Positions 1 to 6,815 of a stretch of 15,665 nt of DNA are shown here, piece after piece. Origin of the DNA: Desulfuromonadales bacterium (lineage in GTDB: Bacteria > Desulfobacterota > Desulfuromonadia > Geobacterales > Pseudopelobacteraceae). The notes beneath the pieces were generated by a model. The model did not search any database. It was given only the letters and a program-made list of their open reading frames with translations, and was not told the DNA's origin. Numbering within the stretch: the first letter of the stretch is position 1; every line of letters starts with the position of its first letter. Location of the stretch: assembly GCA_015688915.1 (NCBI GenBank), contig JAATGX010000057.1, forward strand, positions 1 to 15,665, in the 5' to 3' direction. The position numbers were made by a program, and so were the translations under genes.

Positions 1-96
1 AATATTTCTGTATTTTTGACACATTGGCTCGTGCTGCGTGGGTACATGGATCGCTCCTCACTGTCCACCGATTGTCATTATAGGGGAAGTTATAAC

Positions 97-936
97 ATGG
101 CTTTTACCGAGATACCGGAAACCGTCAGAGAACTTCTCGCATCCCAGCCTGTTGAACTGCCGATCTTTCATCCCGTCGCGCTCAAGCTGCAACAGATGCT
201 TTCAAATTCCGATTGTACCGTTGACGAAGTGGCACACGTCGCCAACGAGGATATCTCCCTGGCCAGCCAGATGCTCAAATTGGCCAATTCCCCCATGTAC
301 ATGGGCAGAACCAAGGTGGCGACCATCAAGGAAGCGGTGATCCGGCTGGGCGCCAAGCAGGTGATCAACATCGCCCTTGCCGCCTCCCAGGCCGCCGCCC
401 ACAAATCCGACACCCCGGCCCTGGACAAGTATATGAAAGCGCTCTGGTGCCACAGCCACGGTTCTGCCCTGGGTGCCCGCTGGCTGGCCCACGCCTGCGG
501 CATGCGCGGCGCTGCCGACGAGAACTATCTGGCGGGTCTGTTGCACGATGTGGGGAAGCTCTATCTGCTCAAGTCCATCGAGCGGCTCGTCAACGCCGGC
601 GTGATCAGTTCCCTGTTCGATGATGACCTGGTGATGGAGATCTTCGGGACCATGCATGTGGAGCAGGGCTATCGCCTGATGCAGCACTGGAATTTTCCCG
701 CCATGTACTGTGACACGATCAAATTCCACCATGAAGAGGAATGGGATACGGTCAACAAGATGCTGGCCATTGTCCGTTTCGTCAACATGGCCTGTCATTG
801 CGTCGGTCTGGGGTTCGAGCATGAACCGGGCCTGGCGTTGCTCAATACGCCGGAGGCTGAAATTCTGAATATCGGAGAATTTCAGGTCGCCGAACTGCTG
901 ATGCTGCTGGAAGAAACCAAGGATATGGAAATCTAG
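97..936 (+). CDS. HDOD-domain signal-transduction protein
   Basis: A 279-residue protein consisting almost wholly of one HDOD domain, a catalytically uncertain relative of HD phosphohydrolases that usually acts as a protein-interaction or regulatory module in bacterial signalling. The domain spans roughly residues 15-215. Visible landmarks are the early VELPIFHPVALKLQ segment, LASQMLKLANSPMY, the LGAKQVINIAL helix, His119/His121, the HD pair at His150-Asp151 within LLHDVGKL, and His211-His212. No receiver, GGDEF or EAL domain is attached. I chose ATG 97 because AGGGGAAG lies seven bases upstream; an in-frame TTG at 16 would add 27 residues with no ribosome binding site. It lies 41 bp before the UbiA gene in the same direction, so it could be co-transcribed, but its role is probably independent of polysaccharide synthesis. 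Partner and signal are unknown. Confidence 0.9.
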   Translation: MAFTEIPETVRELLASQPVELPIFHPVALKLQQMLSNSDCTVDEVAHVANEDISLASQMLKLANSPMYMGRTKVATIKEAVIRLGAKQVINIALAASQAAAHKSDTPALDKYMKALWCHSHGSALGARWLAHACGMRGAADENYLAGLLHDVGKLYLLKSIERLVNAGVISSLFDDDLVMEIFGTMHVEQGYRLMQHWNFPAMYCDTIKFHHEEEWDTVNKMLAIVRFVNMACHCVGLGFEHEPGLALLNTPEAEILNIGEFQVAELLMLLEETKDMEI

Positions 937-977
937 GTGCGCGACACCGGCGGGGATGCCTGCCAGCGCACCGCCTC

Positions 978-1841
978 ATGAGGTCAGCGCCCTTCGTGCC
1001 CTACCTGACGCTATTACGGCCGCTCCAGTGGCTGAAAAACCTGATGATCTTTTTCCCCCCCTTTCTGGGTGGTGCGCTCTTCCAGCCCGGCATGGCCGTG
1101 CGGGGAGTCCTGCCCTTCTGCTCGTTCTGCATGGCATCCAGCGCCACCTATATCCTCAACGACATCCGCGACCGTGAACGTGATCGTCATCACCCCGACA
1201 AAAAGGGCCGGCCTCTTCCTTCTGGCAGGATTTCCATTACAGGGGCCGCGCTCCTGGCCATTGTACTCGCCTGTTCCGCCATCATGCTTGCCTGGACGGT
1301 TTCAAGCGCCCTTGTCCTGTGCCTGTCCATCTATCTGATCGTTTCAATCGCGTACTCCGTTTATCTCAAGGAATACGCCCTGATCGACATCTTCTGCATC
1401 TCCGCGGGCTTTCTGCTCAGGCTTGAGGCAGGCGGCGCGGCCTTCGACATACCCATTTCCGAATGGCTGTTCCTGAGTGTCTTTTTGTTGTCGATTTTTC
1501 TCAGCACCGGCAAGCGCCTCAGCGAGAAGAACCGGCTCGGCGCAACGGCGGCCAGTCATCGAAAAGCCCTGGTTGCGTACCCCAACGGTTTTCTCCAGGG
1601 GGTCATGTACATGACCGGTGGGGCCGTGCTGGTGACCTATACCATGTACGTGATCTCACGCCACTCCAGTCTCCTGGTCTACTCCGTTCCGCTCTGCTGT
1701 TTCGGGCTGTTGCGGTACATACTCAGGATTCAGGCAGGTGGGGGAGGGGACCCGACGGAGTCTTTGGTGAAGGATATACCGCTATTCCTTGTCAGTCTGG
1801 CGTGGGTGGTGATGGTGGGGTGGGGGGTATACGGGGCATGA
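978..1841 (+). CDS. UbiA-family polyprenyl-phosphate phosphoribosyltransferase-like membrane protein
   Basis: A 287-residue integral membrane prenyltransferase with about eight hydrophobic helices. The first Asp-rich motif is NDIRDRERDRHHPDKKGRP (residues 61-79), followed by LPSG. The second conserved block is YSVYLKEYALID (126-137). The N-terminal LRPLQWLKNLMIFFPP and the FLSTGKRLSE segment are typical of the branch that includes decaprenyl-phosphate phosphoribosyltransferase (DPPR synthase), not 4-hydroxybenzoate or heme A prenyltransferases. Known members transfer 5-phosphoribose from PRPP to a polyprenyl phosphate, giving a lipid-linked pentofuranose donor. The gene opens the polysaccharide operon and its TGA overlaps the next ATG (ATGA), so coupled translation is likely. 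ATG 978 has no strong ribosome binding site, but no earlier start fits the family. The usual partners (phosphatase, DprE1/DprE2 epimerase pair) are not in this window, so the final sugar could be ribose. The substrate is inferred. Confidence 0.85.
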   Translation: MRSAPFVPYLTLLRPLQWLKNLMIFFPPFLGGALFQPGMAVRGVLPFCSFCMASSATYILNDIRDRERDRHHPDKKGRPLPSGRISITGAALLAIVLACSAIMLAWTVSSALVLCLSIYLIVSIAYSVYLKEYALIDIFCISAGFLLRLEAGGAAFDIPISEWLFLSVFLLSIFLSTGKRLSEKNRLGATAASHRKALVAYPNGFLQGVMYMTGGAVLVTYTMYVISRHSSLLVYSVPLCCFGLLRYILRIQAGGGGDPTESLVKDIPLFLVSLAWVVMVGWGVYGA

Positions 1842-2740
1842 GGCGAACTCTGCTTAAATGGCTCTACCGTCTGTTTCCGTTTGATTTGAAAGGGGATTGC
1901 TCCGTACCGCCGGCACGGAATGGCATACGCATATCCTGCGTCATCAATTTTTATGGGCGACTTGACCTGCTTTCCGGTATTCTGCACTCGCTTGCCCAAC
2001 AGCACTACGACCGGGAGAGCTTCGAAGTCGTGCTGGTGGAGGACAGGGGAGGCACGGACGCCGGGAGGCGATTGGCTGAGTTGTTCAGGGGACCGCTTCA
2101 AGTAGTCTATCTGCCCCTTGATGGGAATTTCGGCAAGATGGGGTATTCGAGGAACTTCGGTTTATCCCGCTCCCGTGGCGGGATCGTTTTGTTCTTGGAC
2201 GACGATACGGTTATCACGCAGAAGGATTTTCTCGCTGTTCTCGATGGCATGTTTGCGGAACGCCCGGTGGTGGATGCAGTAGTGCCCCACGGCCATGCCA
2301 GCTTTTCCCTGATCAAGGGGCGTTACGGTTTCCATGACCCGTACTTTATGACCAGCCGCTGCACCGCCTATCGTCGCGATGTCCTGGCGGAGTTGGGTGG
2401 ATTCGTGGCGCACTTTGTCGGCCAGGAGGATGTTGAGTTTGTCGTCCGGTTCCTGATGGCAGGCAAACGTTCCGTCAACGCGGCGGAGCTGAACTATTTC
2501 CATCCACCGCTGTTGGTGCCGAATTTTCGTAAGCCCAAGGCCGTGGGCTACTCCTTTTATCGCCTGAAAGGAAGGTATTCCTTCGTGGTGTGGCTACTCG
2601 CAATTCTAAACTGCGCCCGTCATGCCCCGCTGTATCTATTACCGGTCAGGCGTTTGAGGGAGATGGGGAGATTTGGGGTCGGGTTTTCTTTAGGAATAAT
2701 TCAGACTGCATTCGGTATAAAGGGGCATAGTTACCGATAA
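1838..2740 (+). CDS. Family 2 glycosyltransferase
   Basis: A 300-residue GT-A fold glycosyltransferase. The domain begins at ISCVINFYGRLDLLSGIL near residue 32. The metal/nucleotide-binding DXD-type motif is LDDDT at Asp121-Asp123, and the probable catalytic-base segment is GQEDVEF at 195-201. The C-terminus (about 250-275) is hydrophobic or amphipathic, suggesting membrane association. The acceptor and donor cannot be read from the sequence; next to a Galf mutase and an ABC exporter, a galactofuranosyl- or rhamnosyltransferase role is plausible. I start at ATG 1838, which overlaps the upstream stop as ATGA and has a G-rich stretch just before it. The open frame continues 375 bases further upstream, but that part is out-of-frame UbiA sequence. 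The stop overlaps the permease start by one base (TAATG). Confidence 0.88.
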   Translation: MRRTLLKWLYRLFPFDLKGDCSVPPARNGIRISCVINFYGRLDLLSGILHSLAQQHYDRESFEVVLVEDRGGTDAGRRLAELFRGPLQVVYLPLDGNFGKMGYSRNFGLSRSRGGIVLFLDDDTVITQKDFLAVLDGMFAERPVVDAVVPHGHASFSLIKGRYGFHDPYFMTSRCTAYRRDVLAELGGFVAHFVGQEDVEFVVRFLMAGKRSVNAAELNYFHPPLLVPNFRKPKAVGYSFYRLKGRYSFVVWLLAILNCARHAPLYLLPVRRLREMGRFGVGFSLGIIQTAFGIKGHSYR

Positions 2741-3519
2741 TGTTGATGATTCGGCGCCTTTACGACTATAAGGACTTGTTGTTGGTTTTTATCTGGCGCG
2801 AGTTGCTTATCAGGTACAAACAGACGCTGATAGGCGTTCTGTGGGCCGTATTGCAGCCGTTGAGCCTGATGGGCCTGTTTACGTTCATTTTCGGAATAGT
2901 TTTGAACACGGCCCATAAGGATTATCCCTACGTTCTTTTTTTCTATGCCGGCGTCCTCCCCTGGACGTTTTTCTCCGGCGCAGCCAACTTTGCCGTGACA
3001 AGCCTGTCGGGCAATTTCAACCTTATAACCAAAATCTATTTCCCACGCGAAATTATTCCCCTCTCTGGCGTGGCTATCAATCTTATTGATTACGTTGTAG
3101 GGTTTATCGTCTACCTGTTGCTGATGGCATTTTACCGGATTCCTCTTACCTGGAATTTCCTTTGGATTGTGCCCCTGATATGCCTGCTCGTCCTCTATAC
3201 GACTTCGGTTTCTCTTCTCCTTGCAGCACTCAACGTCTATTACCGCGATGTCAAAATGGCTTCGGCCTTTCTGATGCTATTCCTCTTTTTTGCCACCCCG
3301 GTAATCTACTCTATCGACACAGTGGACAACCGCTGGAAACTGCTCTTGTTCCTGAATCCGCTCACCTTTATCGTTGAAAGCATGCGGCGCGTCACCATCG
3401 AGGGACGAGGGGTGGTGCCGTGGCAGATGGCTCTCGAAACCGCCGGGGTTTTGCTCCTGTATGTACTGGTCTACCGGGTGTTTACCCGTATTGAGAGGGC
3501 ATTTGCCGATGTCATCTGA
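2740..3519 (+). CDS. wzm: ABC-2 type polysaccharide export permease (Wzm-like)
   Basis: A 259-residue inner-membrane permease with about six transmembrane helices (roughly 30-55, 63-82, 105-132, 138-163, 174-194 and 227-247). The N-terminal cytoplasmic segment WRELLIRYKQTLIGVLWAVL (19-38), followed by QPL, is the hallmark of the Wzm/KpsM/TagG family, as is the KIYFPREIIPLSG segment near residue 100 before the third helix. It forms a transporter with the ATPase encoded next, moving undecaprenyl-linked glycan across the inner membrane. ATG 2740 overlaps the previous stop; ATG 2746 is an alternative start, with AGGGGC about a dozen bases upstream of the first. Its end overlaps the ATPase start by 11 bases, as is normal for this pair. 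Confidence 0.93.
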   Translation: MLMIRRLYDYKDLLLVFIWRELLIRYKQTLIGVLWAVLQPLSLMGLFTFIFGIVLNTAHKDYPYVLFFYAGVLPWTFFSGAANFAVTSLSGNFNLITKIYFPREIIPLSGVAINLIDYVVGFIVYLLLMAFYRIPLTWNFLWIVPLICLLVLYTTSVSLLLAALNVYYRDVKMASAFLMLFLFFATPVIYSIDTVDNRWKLLLFLNPLTFIVESMRRVTIEGRGVVPWQMALETAGVLLLYVLVYRVFTRIERAFADVI

Positions 3520-4219
3520 AACCATAATCGAATTCAGGGATGTATGGAAAAAATACTCGAAACAACAGGTGCTGAACAATTCCCTGCGTGAAGAGTTGGT
3601 TGCTTTCATAACCGGCAAACGGCGCCGTGATGATTTATCAGAGGGGGAGTTCTGGGCGTTGCGGGACATCTCGTTTGCGGTCGGCAATGGGGAATGCATC
3701 GGCCTTCATGGCCCGAATGGATCGGGAAAAAGCACCATACTCAAGCTGATCTCACGGGTTACCTACCCCACCAGGGGAAACATCACCGTCTCCGGGAGGG
3801 TGGCGCCGTTGATCGAACTCGGCGCCGGTATGCATTTGGATCTGACCGGCATGGAGAATATTTACATGAACGGTACCATCTTGGGGCTATCCATACGCGA
3901 ACTGAAGTACAAGGTCGATGAAATTATCGAGTTCTCCGACCTGAAGGACTTCATCAATGTCCCGGTAAAAAAATACTCGTCCGGCATGTACCTCCGGCTT
4001 GCGTTTTCGATCGCAGTTCACAGCCCTGCGGAGATTTTCCTGTTTGATGAAGTGCTGGCTGTAGGCGACGAGGATTTCCAGGGACAGTGTTTGTCGAAAA
4101 TAAGGGCGCTTCTCAATAAGGGAAAAACGATGATCGTTGTCAGCCATGATATGGAAAAACTCGGCCAGATTTGCACGCGGTTACTCGGCGTCACTGTCGG
4201 AGTAATGTCAGCTGACTAA
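3509..4219 (+). CDS. wzt: ABC transporter ATPase for polysaccharide export (short Wzt type)
   Basis: A 236-residue nucleotide-binding subunit of the exporter. Walker A is GPNGSGKST (68-76), the signature is YSSGM (156-160), Walker B is IFLFDE ending at Asp180-Glu181, and the H-loop is His213 in VVSHDM. The N-terminus EFRDVWKKYSK is typical of Wzt/KpsT/TagH proteins. It lacks the C-terminal carbohydrate-binding domain of long Wzt proteins (about 400 residues or more), so it should act like the short Wzt of Klebsiella D-galactan export. Odd feature: after CTR at about 224 the last dozen residues (LLGVTVGVMSAD) do not look like the usual family ending, and the DNA turns AT-rich immediately afterwards, so the 3' end may be a recombination junction. 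I chose ATG 3509, preceded by GAGAGG; the open frame reaches back to 3374, but only as out-of-frame permease sequence. Confidence 0.92.
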   Translation: MSSETIIEFRDVWKKYSKQQVLNNSLREELVAFITGKRRRDDLSEGEFWALRDISFAVGNGECIGLHGPNGSGKSTILKLISRVTYPTRGNITVSGRVAPLIELGAGMHLDLTGMENIYMNGTILGLSIRELKYKVDEIIEFSDLKDFINVPVKKYSSGMYLRLAFSIAVHSPAEIFLFDEVLAVGDEDFQGQCLSKIRALLNKGKTMIVVSHDMEKLGQICTRLLGVTVGVMSAD

Positions 4220-4240
4220 TTTATTGGGTAAGGAAAGATA

Positions 4241-5422
4241 ATGAGAATAGCTTTTTTAATGCATCATTTTGAATCAGGAGGGACCGAAAGGATTTATCTG
4301 AATCTTATTAACAAACTGGTTGAAGATGGAAACGAATGCATTTTGATGTTGTTTGTAACTAAGGGAAAACTCATCGAAATGTTGCCTGATTCTGTGAAGG
4401 TCATCGGTTTTGACACAATGATAGATGGCATATTCGATTTTGTAAAAATTTTCAGATTATCCGATAAAATACGATTAGTTATAGATGAGATGCAACCTGA
4501 TATAGTATATAGTGGATTATGGATCAACAATATTGTAAACGTATTGTCATGCAGATTGAATAAACCAACAGGTAAACCCGTTTGCGTAATATCTGATCAT
4601 ATTAATACATACGCTTCAGTATATTTTGAAACGACATATAAGGCACTGATTCCTATTAAGAAATATATAACTAAACATTATTACAACTTGGCAGATTGCG
4701 TAGTGTGTGTGTCCTATGAAGGCAGAGACGATCTGGTTACTATTTGTGGTGCTGAAATTGCAGAAAAAACTAGTGTAATATATAATGGGGTCGATATAGA
4801 TGACATCCTGCTGAAAGCAAGAGAATCGATCAATACTGGTTTTGGTAATTATCTGGTCTCGGTTGGGCGTGTGTCAATTCAAAAAGGGTATAAATATCTT
4901 ATTGAAGCTTTCAAGCATATCAATAGTAAGTACAATGCCATTAACTTAGTTATTGTTGGTGACGATGTTTCAAAAGATCGAAAAGTGACAACCGAATTGA
5001 AAAGAATCGCAATAAAATTGGGAATAGAAGACAGGGTGTTTTTTGTTGGATACCAACCAAATCCCTATAAATATATTGCTAATGCAGTGGCCTTGATTTC
5101 CAGTTCTGTGTTCGAGGGTTTCGGACTTGTGCTGGTTGAATCGATGGTGATTGGTACACCTGTCGTAGCATCCCGTTGCAAAACCGGTCCTGGAGAAATT
5201 TTGGATGGAAAGACCAATGAATCAATAGAATATACTGAATATGGTGTTCTTGTAAGGCCCAGAAAGTCAAAATTATTGAGTGACGCTGTAGAACATTTAT
5301 TAGAGAATGAACAGGATAAGAATAAATTCGTTGATAACTCAATTAAACGAGCTTTAGAATTTTTCAGATTAGAGAACATGTGCTCATCGTACAAGGCATT
5401 GTTTGCTCAACTAACACGGTGA
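4241..5422 (+). CDS. Family 4 glycosyltransferase, AT-rich (probably acquired)
   Basis: A 393-residue GT-B glycosyltransferase. The N-terminal acceptor half begins AFLMHHFESGGTERIYLNL, with the usual Gly-rich loop. The C-terminal donor half has LVSVGRVSIQKGYKYLIEAF and the family's EX7E motif, EGFGLVLVE (Glu292 and Glu300), followed by GTPVVASRCKTGPGEIL. It presumably adds one sugar to the growing lipid-linked glycan on the cytoplasmic face; donor and linkage cannot be told. AAGGA eleven bases before ATG 4241 supports the start. Base composition is strikingly different from all neighbours: AT-rich third positions and AT-rich codons such as ATA, AGA and TTA throughout. This suggests horizontal gain or cassette exchange inside the cluster. 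It lies 21 bp after wzt and 34 bp before the mutase gene, whereas most of its neighbours overlap. Confidence 0.9.
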   Translation: MRIAFLMHHFESGGTERIYLNLINKLVEDGNECILMLFVTKGKLIEMLPDSVKVIGFDTMIDGIFDFVKIFRLSDKIRLVIDEMQPDIVYSGLWINNIVNVLSCRLNKPTGKPVCVISDHINTYASVYFETTYKALIPIKKYITKHYYNLADCVVCVSYEGRDDLVTICGAEIAEKTSVIYNGVDIDDILLKARESINTGFGNYLVSVGRVSIQKGYKYLIEAFKHINSKYNAINLVIVGDDVSKDRKVTTELKRIAIKLGIEDRVFFVGYQPNPYKYIANAVALISSSVFEGFGLVLVESMVIGTPVVASRCKTGPGEILDGKTNESIEYTEYGVLVRPRKSKLLSDAVEHLLENEQDKNKFVDNSIKRALEFFRLENMCSSYKALFAQLTR

Positions 5423-5424
5423 CC

Positions 5425-5460
5425 ATGAGACTGATGATCTCACATGGTGTTTTCCCATGA
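5425..5460 (+). other. 11-codon open frame, possible remnant of a glycosyltransferase gene or coupling leader
   Basis: Between the GT4 stop and the mutase start, ATG 5425 opens a frame encoding MRLMISHGVFP and ending in TGA at 5458-5460, so its stop overlaps the mutase ATG as ATGA. The peptide resembles the typical first residues of GT-B glycosyltransferases (hydrophobic strand, then SHG and a Pro). It may be what remains of a deleted gene, or a short frame that couples translation into the mutase, which has no strong ribosome binding site of its own. No Shine-Dalgarno sequence is evident for this frame either. Low certainty. Confidence 0.3.
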
Positions 5461-6815
5461 GTAAAGTCATTATGATCCTCGGCGCCGGCCCCACCGGCCT
5501 GGGCGCCGCATACCATCTCAATAAGCTGGGCCACACCACCTGGCAGCTCTTCGAGCGGAACAGCCATGTGGGCGGCCTTTCCGCCTCATTCGTCGATGAT
5601 AAAGGCTTCACCTGGGATATCGGCGGCCACGTCCTCTTCTCCCATTACGCATACTTCGATCAGGCCGTGGCCGAAGCGCTGGGTGACGAGTATTACGAGC
5701 ATCAGCGGGAAAGCTGGGTCCGCATCCTGCAAACCTGGGTGCCGTATCCGTTCCAGAACAATGTCCGCCATCTCCCGGATCATGCCCTGCGGGAATGCGT
5801 CAACGGCCTGCGCAGCCTGCACGGGAACCGGGCTCAAGCGGCGGATTTCCACGAATGGATGCGCTCGGTCTTCGGCAGCGGTATCGTCAAGTACTTCATG
5901 GAGCCGTACAACCGCAAGGTATGGGGCGTGCCGCTGGAAACCATGTCGAAAGAGTGGATCGCCGAGCGGGTGAGCGTAGTTGACTTGGCCCGCATCGAGC
6001 GGAATATTGCCGAGCAGCGGGACGACCTGAGCTGGGGGCCGAATAATACCTTCAAGTTTCCCAAAAAAGGCGGCACCGGGGCGATATACGAAAGCATTGC
6101 AGGCCGGTTGAGAGACAGGATTTTTCTTGATCACGAGATGTCGGTGGTTGATTTGGAGCAGAAACAGGTGTCCTTTGCCAATGGCAGGGTAGAGAACTAT
6201 GACGTCCTGATCAATACGGCCCCTCTGGACCTGCTGGTCGCCTCATGCGGCTCACTGCCGGAGGCGGTGAGGGCATTAGCGGAAGATCTGGTGCATAACA
6301 GCGGCCTGATCGTGGGCCTGGGGTGTGAAGAGCGGAGGGATGATGCCAAATGCTGGATGTATTTCCCTGAAGACAATTCCCCGTTCTACCGGGTGACGAA
6401 TTTCCATAACTATTCCCGTTTCAATGTACCGGGCGGCGATACCGACCGCTACTCGTCCCTGATGTGTGAAACCACTTATTCACCTTATAAATTAGAGGAT
6501 AAGGCGAATATTATTGATGAAACAGTTCAAGGTTTAGTCAACAGCGGCATGATCCATGAGCCGCAGATACAAAGAATCGTCAGCCAGTACCTCATCGACA
6601 TCCCGCATTCCTACCCGGTGCCGACCTTGGGGCGCGACAAAGCGCTTTCCGTCATCCAGCCGTATCTCGAATCAAAGGATGTTTACTCCCGTGGCCGCTT
6701 CGGCGCCTGGAAGTACGAGGTGGGCAATATGGATCACTCCTTCATGCAAGGGGTGGAGGTGATCGAGCGTCTGTTTGCCGGCGGCGGCGAGCCGACCTTG
6801 AATGGTCGTGTGTGA
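5457..6815 (+). CDS. glf: UDP-galactopyranose mutase, long eukaryotic-like type (FAD enzyme)
   Basis: A 452-residue flavoprotein expected to interconvert UDP-galactopyranose and UDP-galactofuranose, giving the Galf donor. The FAD-binding motif is GAGPTGLGAA (9-18), with VGGLSAS and DIGGHVLFSHY (His58) following. Blocks that I recall as near-identical in Aspergillus UGM include WVPYPFQNN, MEPYNRKVWGVP, WGPNNTFKFPKKGGTG, YFPEDNSPFYR and RFGAWKYEVGNMDHSFM. Candidate active-site residues Arg171, Arg312, Tyr319, Tyr386, Tyr420 and Asn424 match the spacing of Aspergillus Arg182, Arg327, Tyr334, Tyr419, Tyr453 and Asn457. Classical bacterial Glf is about 370-390 residues. Automated pipelines may label this protein an amine oxidase or protoporphyrinogen oxidase, because the FAD fold is shared. 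The start ATG 5457 overlaps the small upstream frame. GC-rich composition returns here after the AT-rich gene. Confidence 0.85.
   Translation: MSKVIMILGAGPTGLGAAYHLNKLGHTTWQLFERNSHVGGLSASFVDDKGFTWDIGGHVLFSHYAYFDQAVAEALGDEYYEHQRESWVRILQTWVPYPFQNNVRHLPDHALRECVNGLRSLHGNRAQAADFHEWMRSVFGSGIVKYFMEPYNRKVWGVPLETMSKEWIAERVSVVDLARIERNIAEQRDDLSWGPNNTFKFPKKGGTGAIYESIAGRLRDRIFLDHEMSVVDLEQKQVSFANGRVENYDVLINTAPLDLLVASCGSLPEAVRALAEDLVHNSGLIVGLGCEERRDDAKCWMYFPEDNSPFYRVTNFHNYSRFNVPGGDTDRYSSLMCETTYSPYKLEDKANIIDETVQGLVNSGMIHEPQIQRIVSQYLIDIPHSYPVPTLGRDKALSVIQPYLESKDVYSRGRFGAWKYEVGNMDHSFMQGVEVIERLFAGGGEPTLNGRV

Noticed and set aside
16..47. TTGACA at 16-21 as a -35 box, and GG/GC dinucleotides at 26-37 as a sigma-54 promoter, for the HDOD gene
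   Set aside because: No acceptable -10 hexamer lies 16-18 bases after TTGACA, and the GG-to-GC distance is eight bases instead of the ten that sigma-54 needs.
1463..1837. Upstream extension of the GT2 frame
   Set aside because: It overlaps the UbiA gene in another frame and its translation has no glycosyltransferase character; ATG 1838 fits the operon overlap.
5457..6815. Flavoprotein as protoporphyrinogen oxidase or general amine oxidase
   Set aside because: Only the FAD-binding part is shared; the central and C-terminal motifs and the polysaccharide context fit UDP-galactopyranose mutase.
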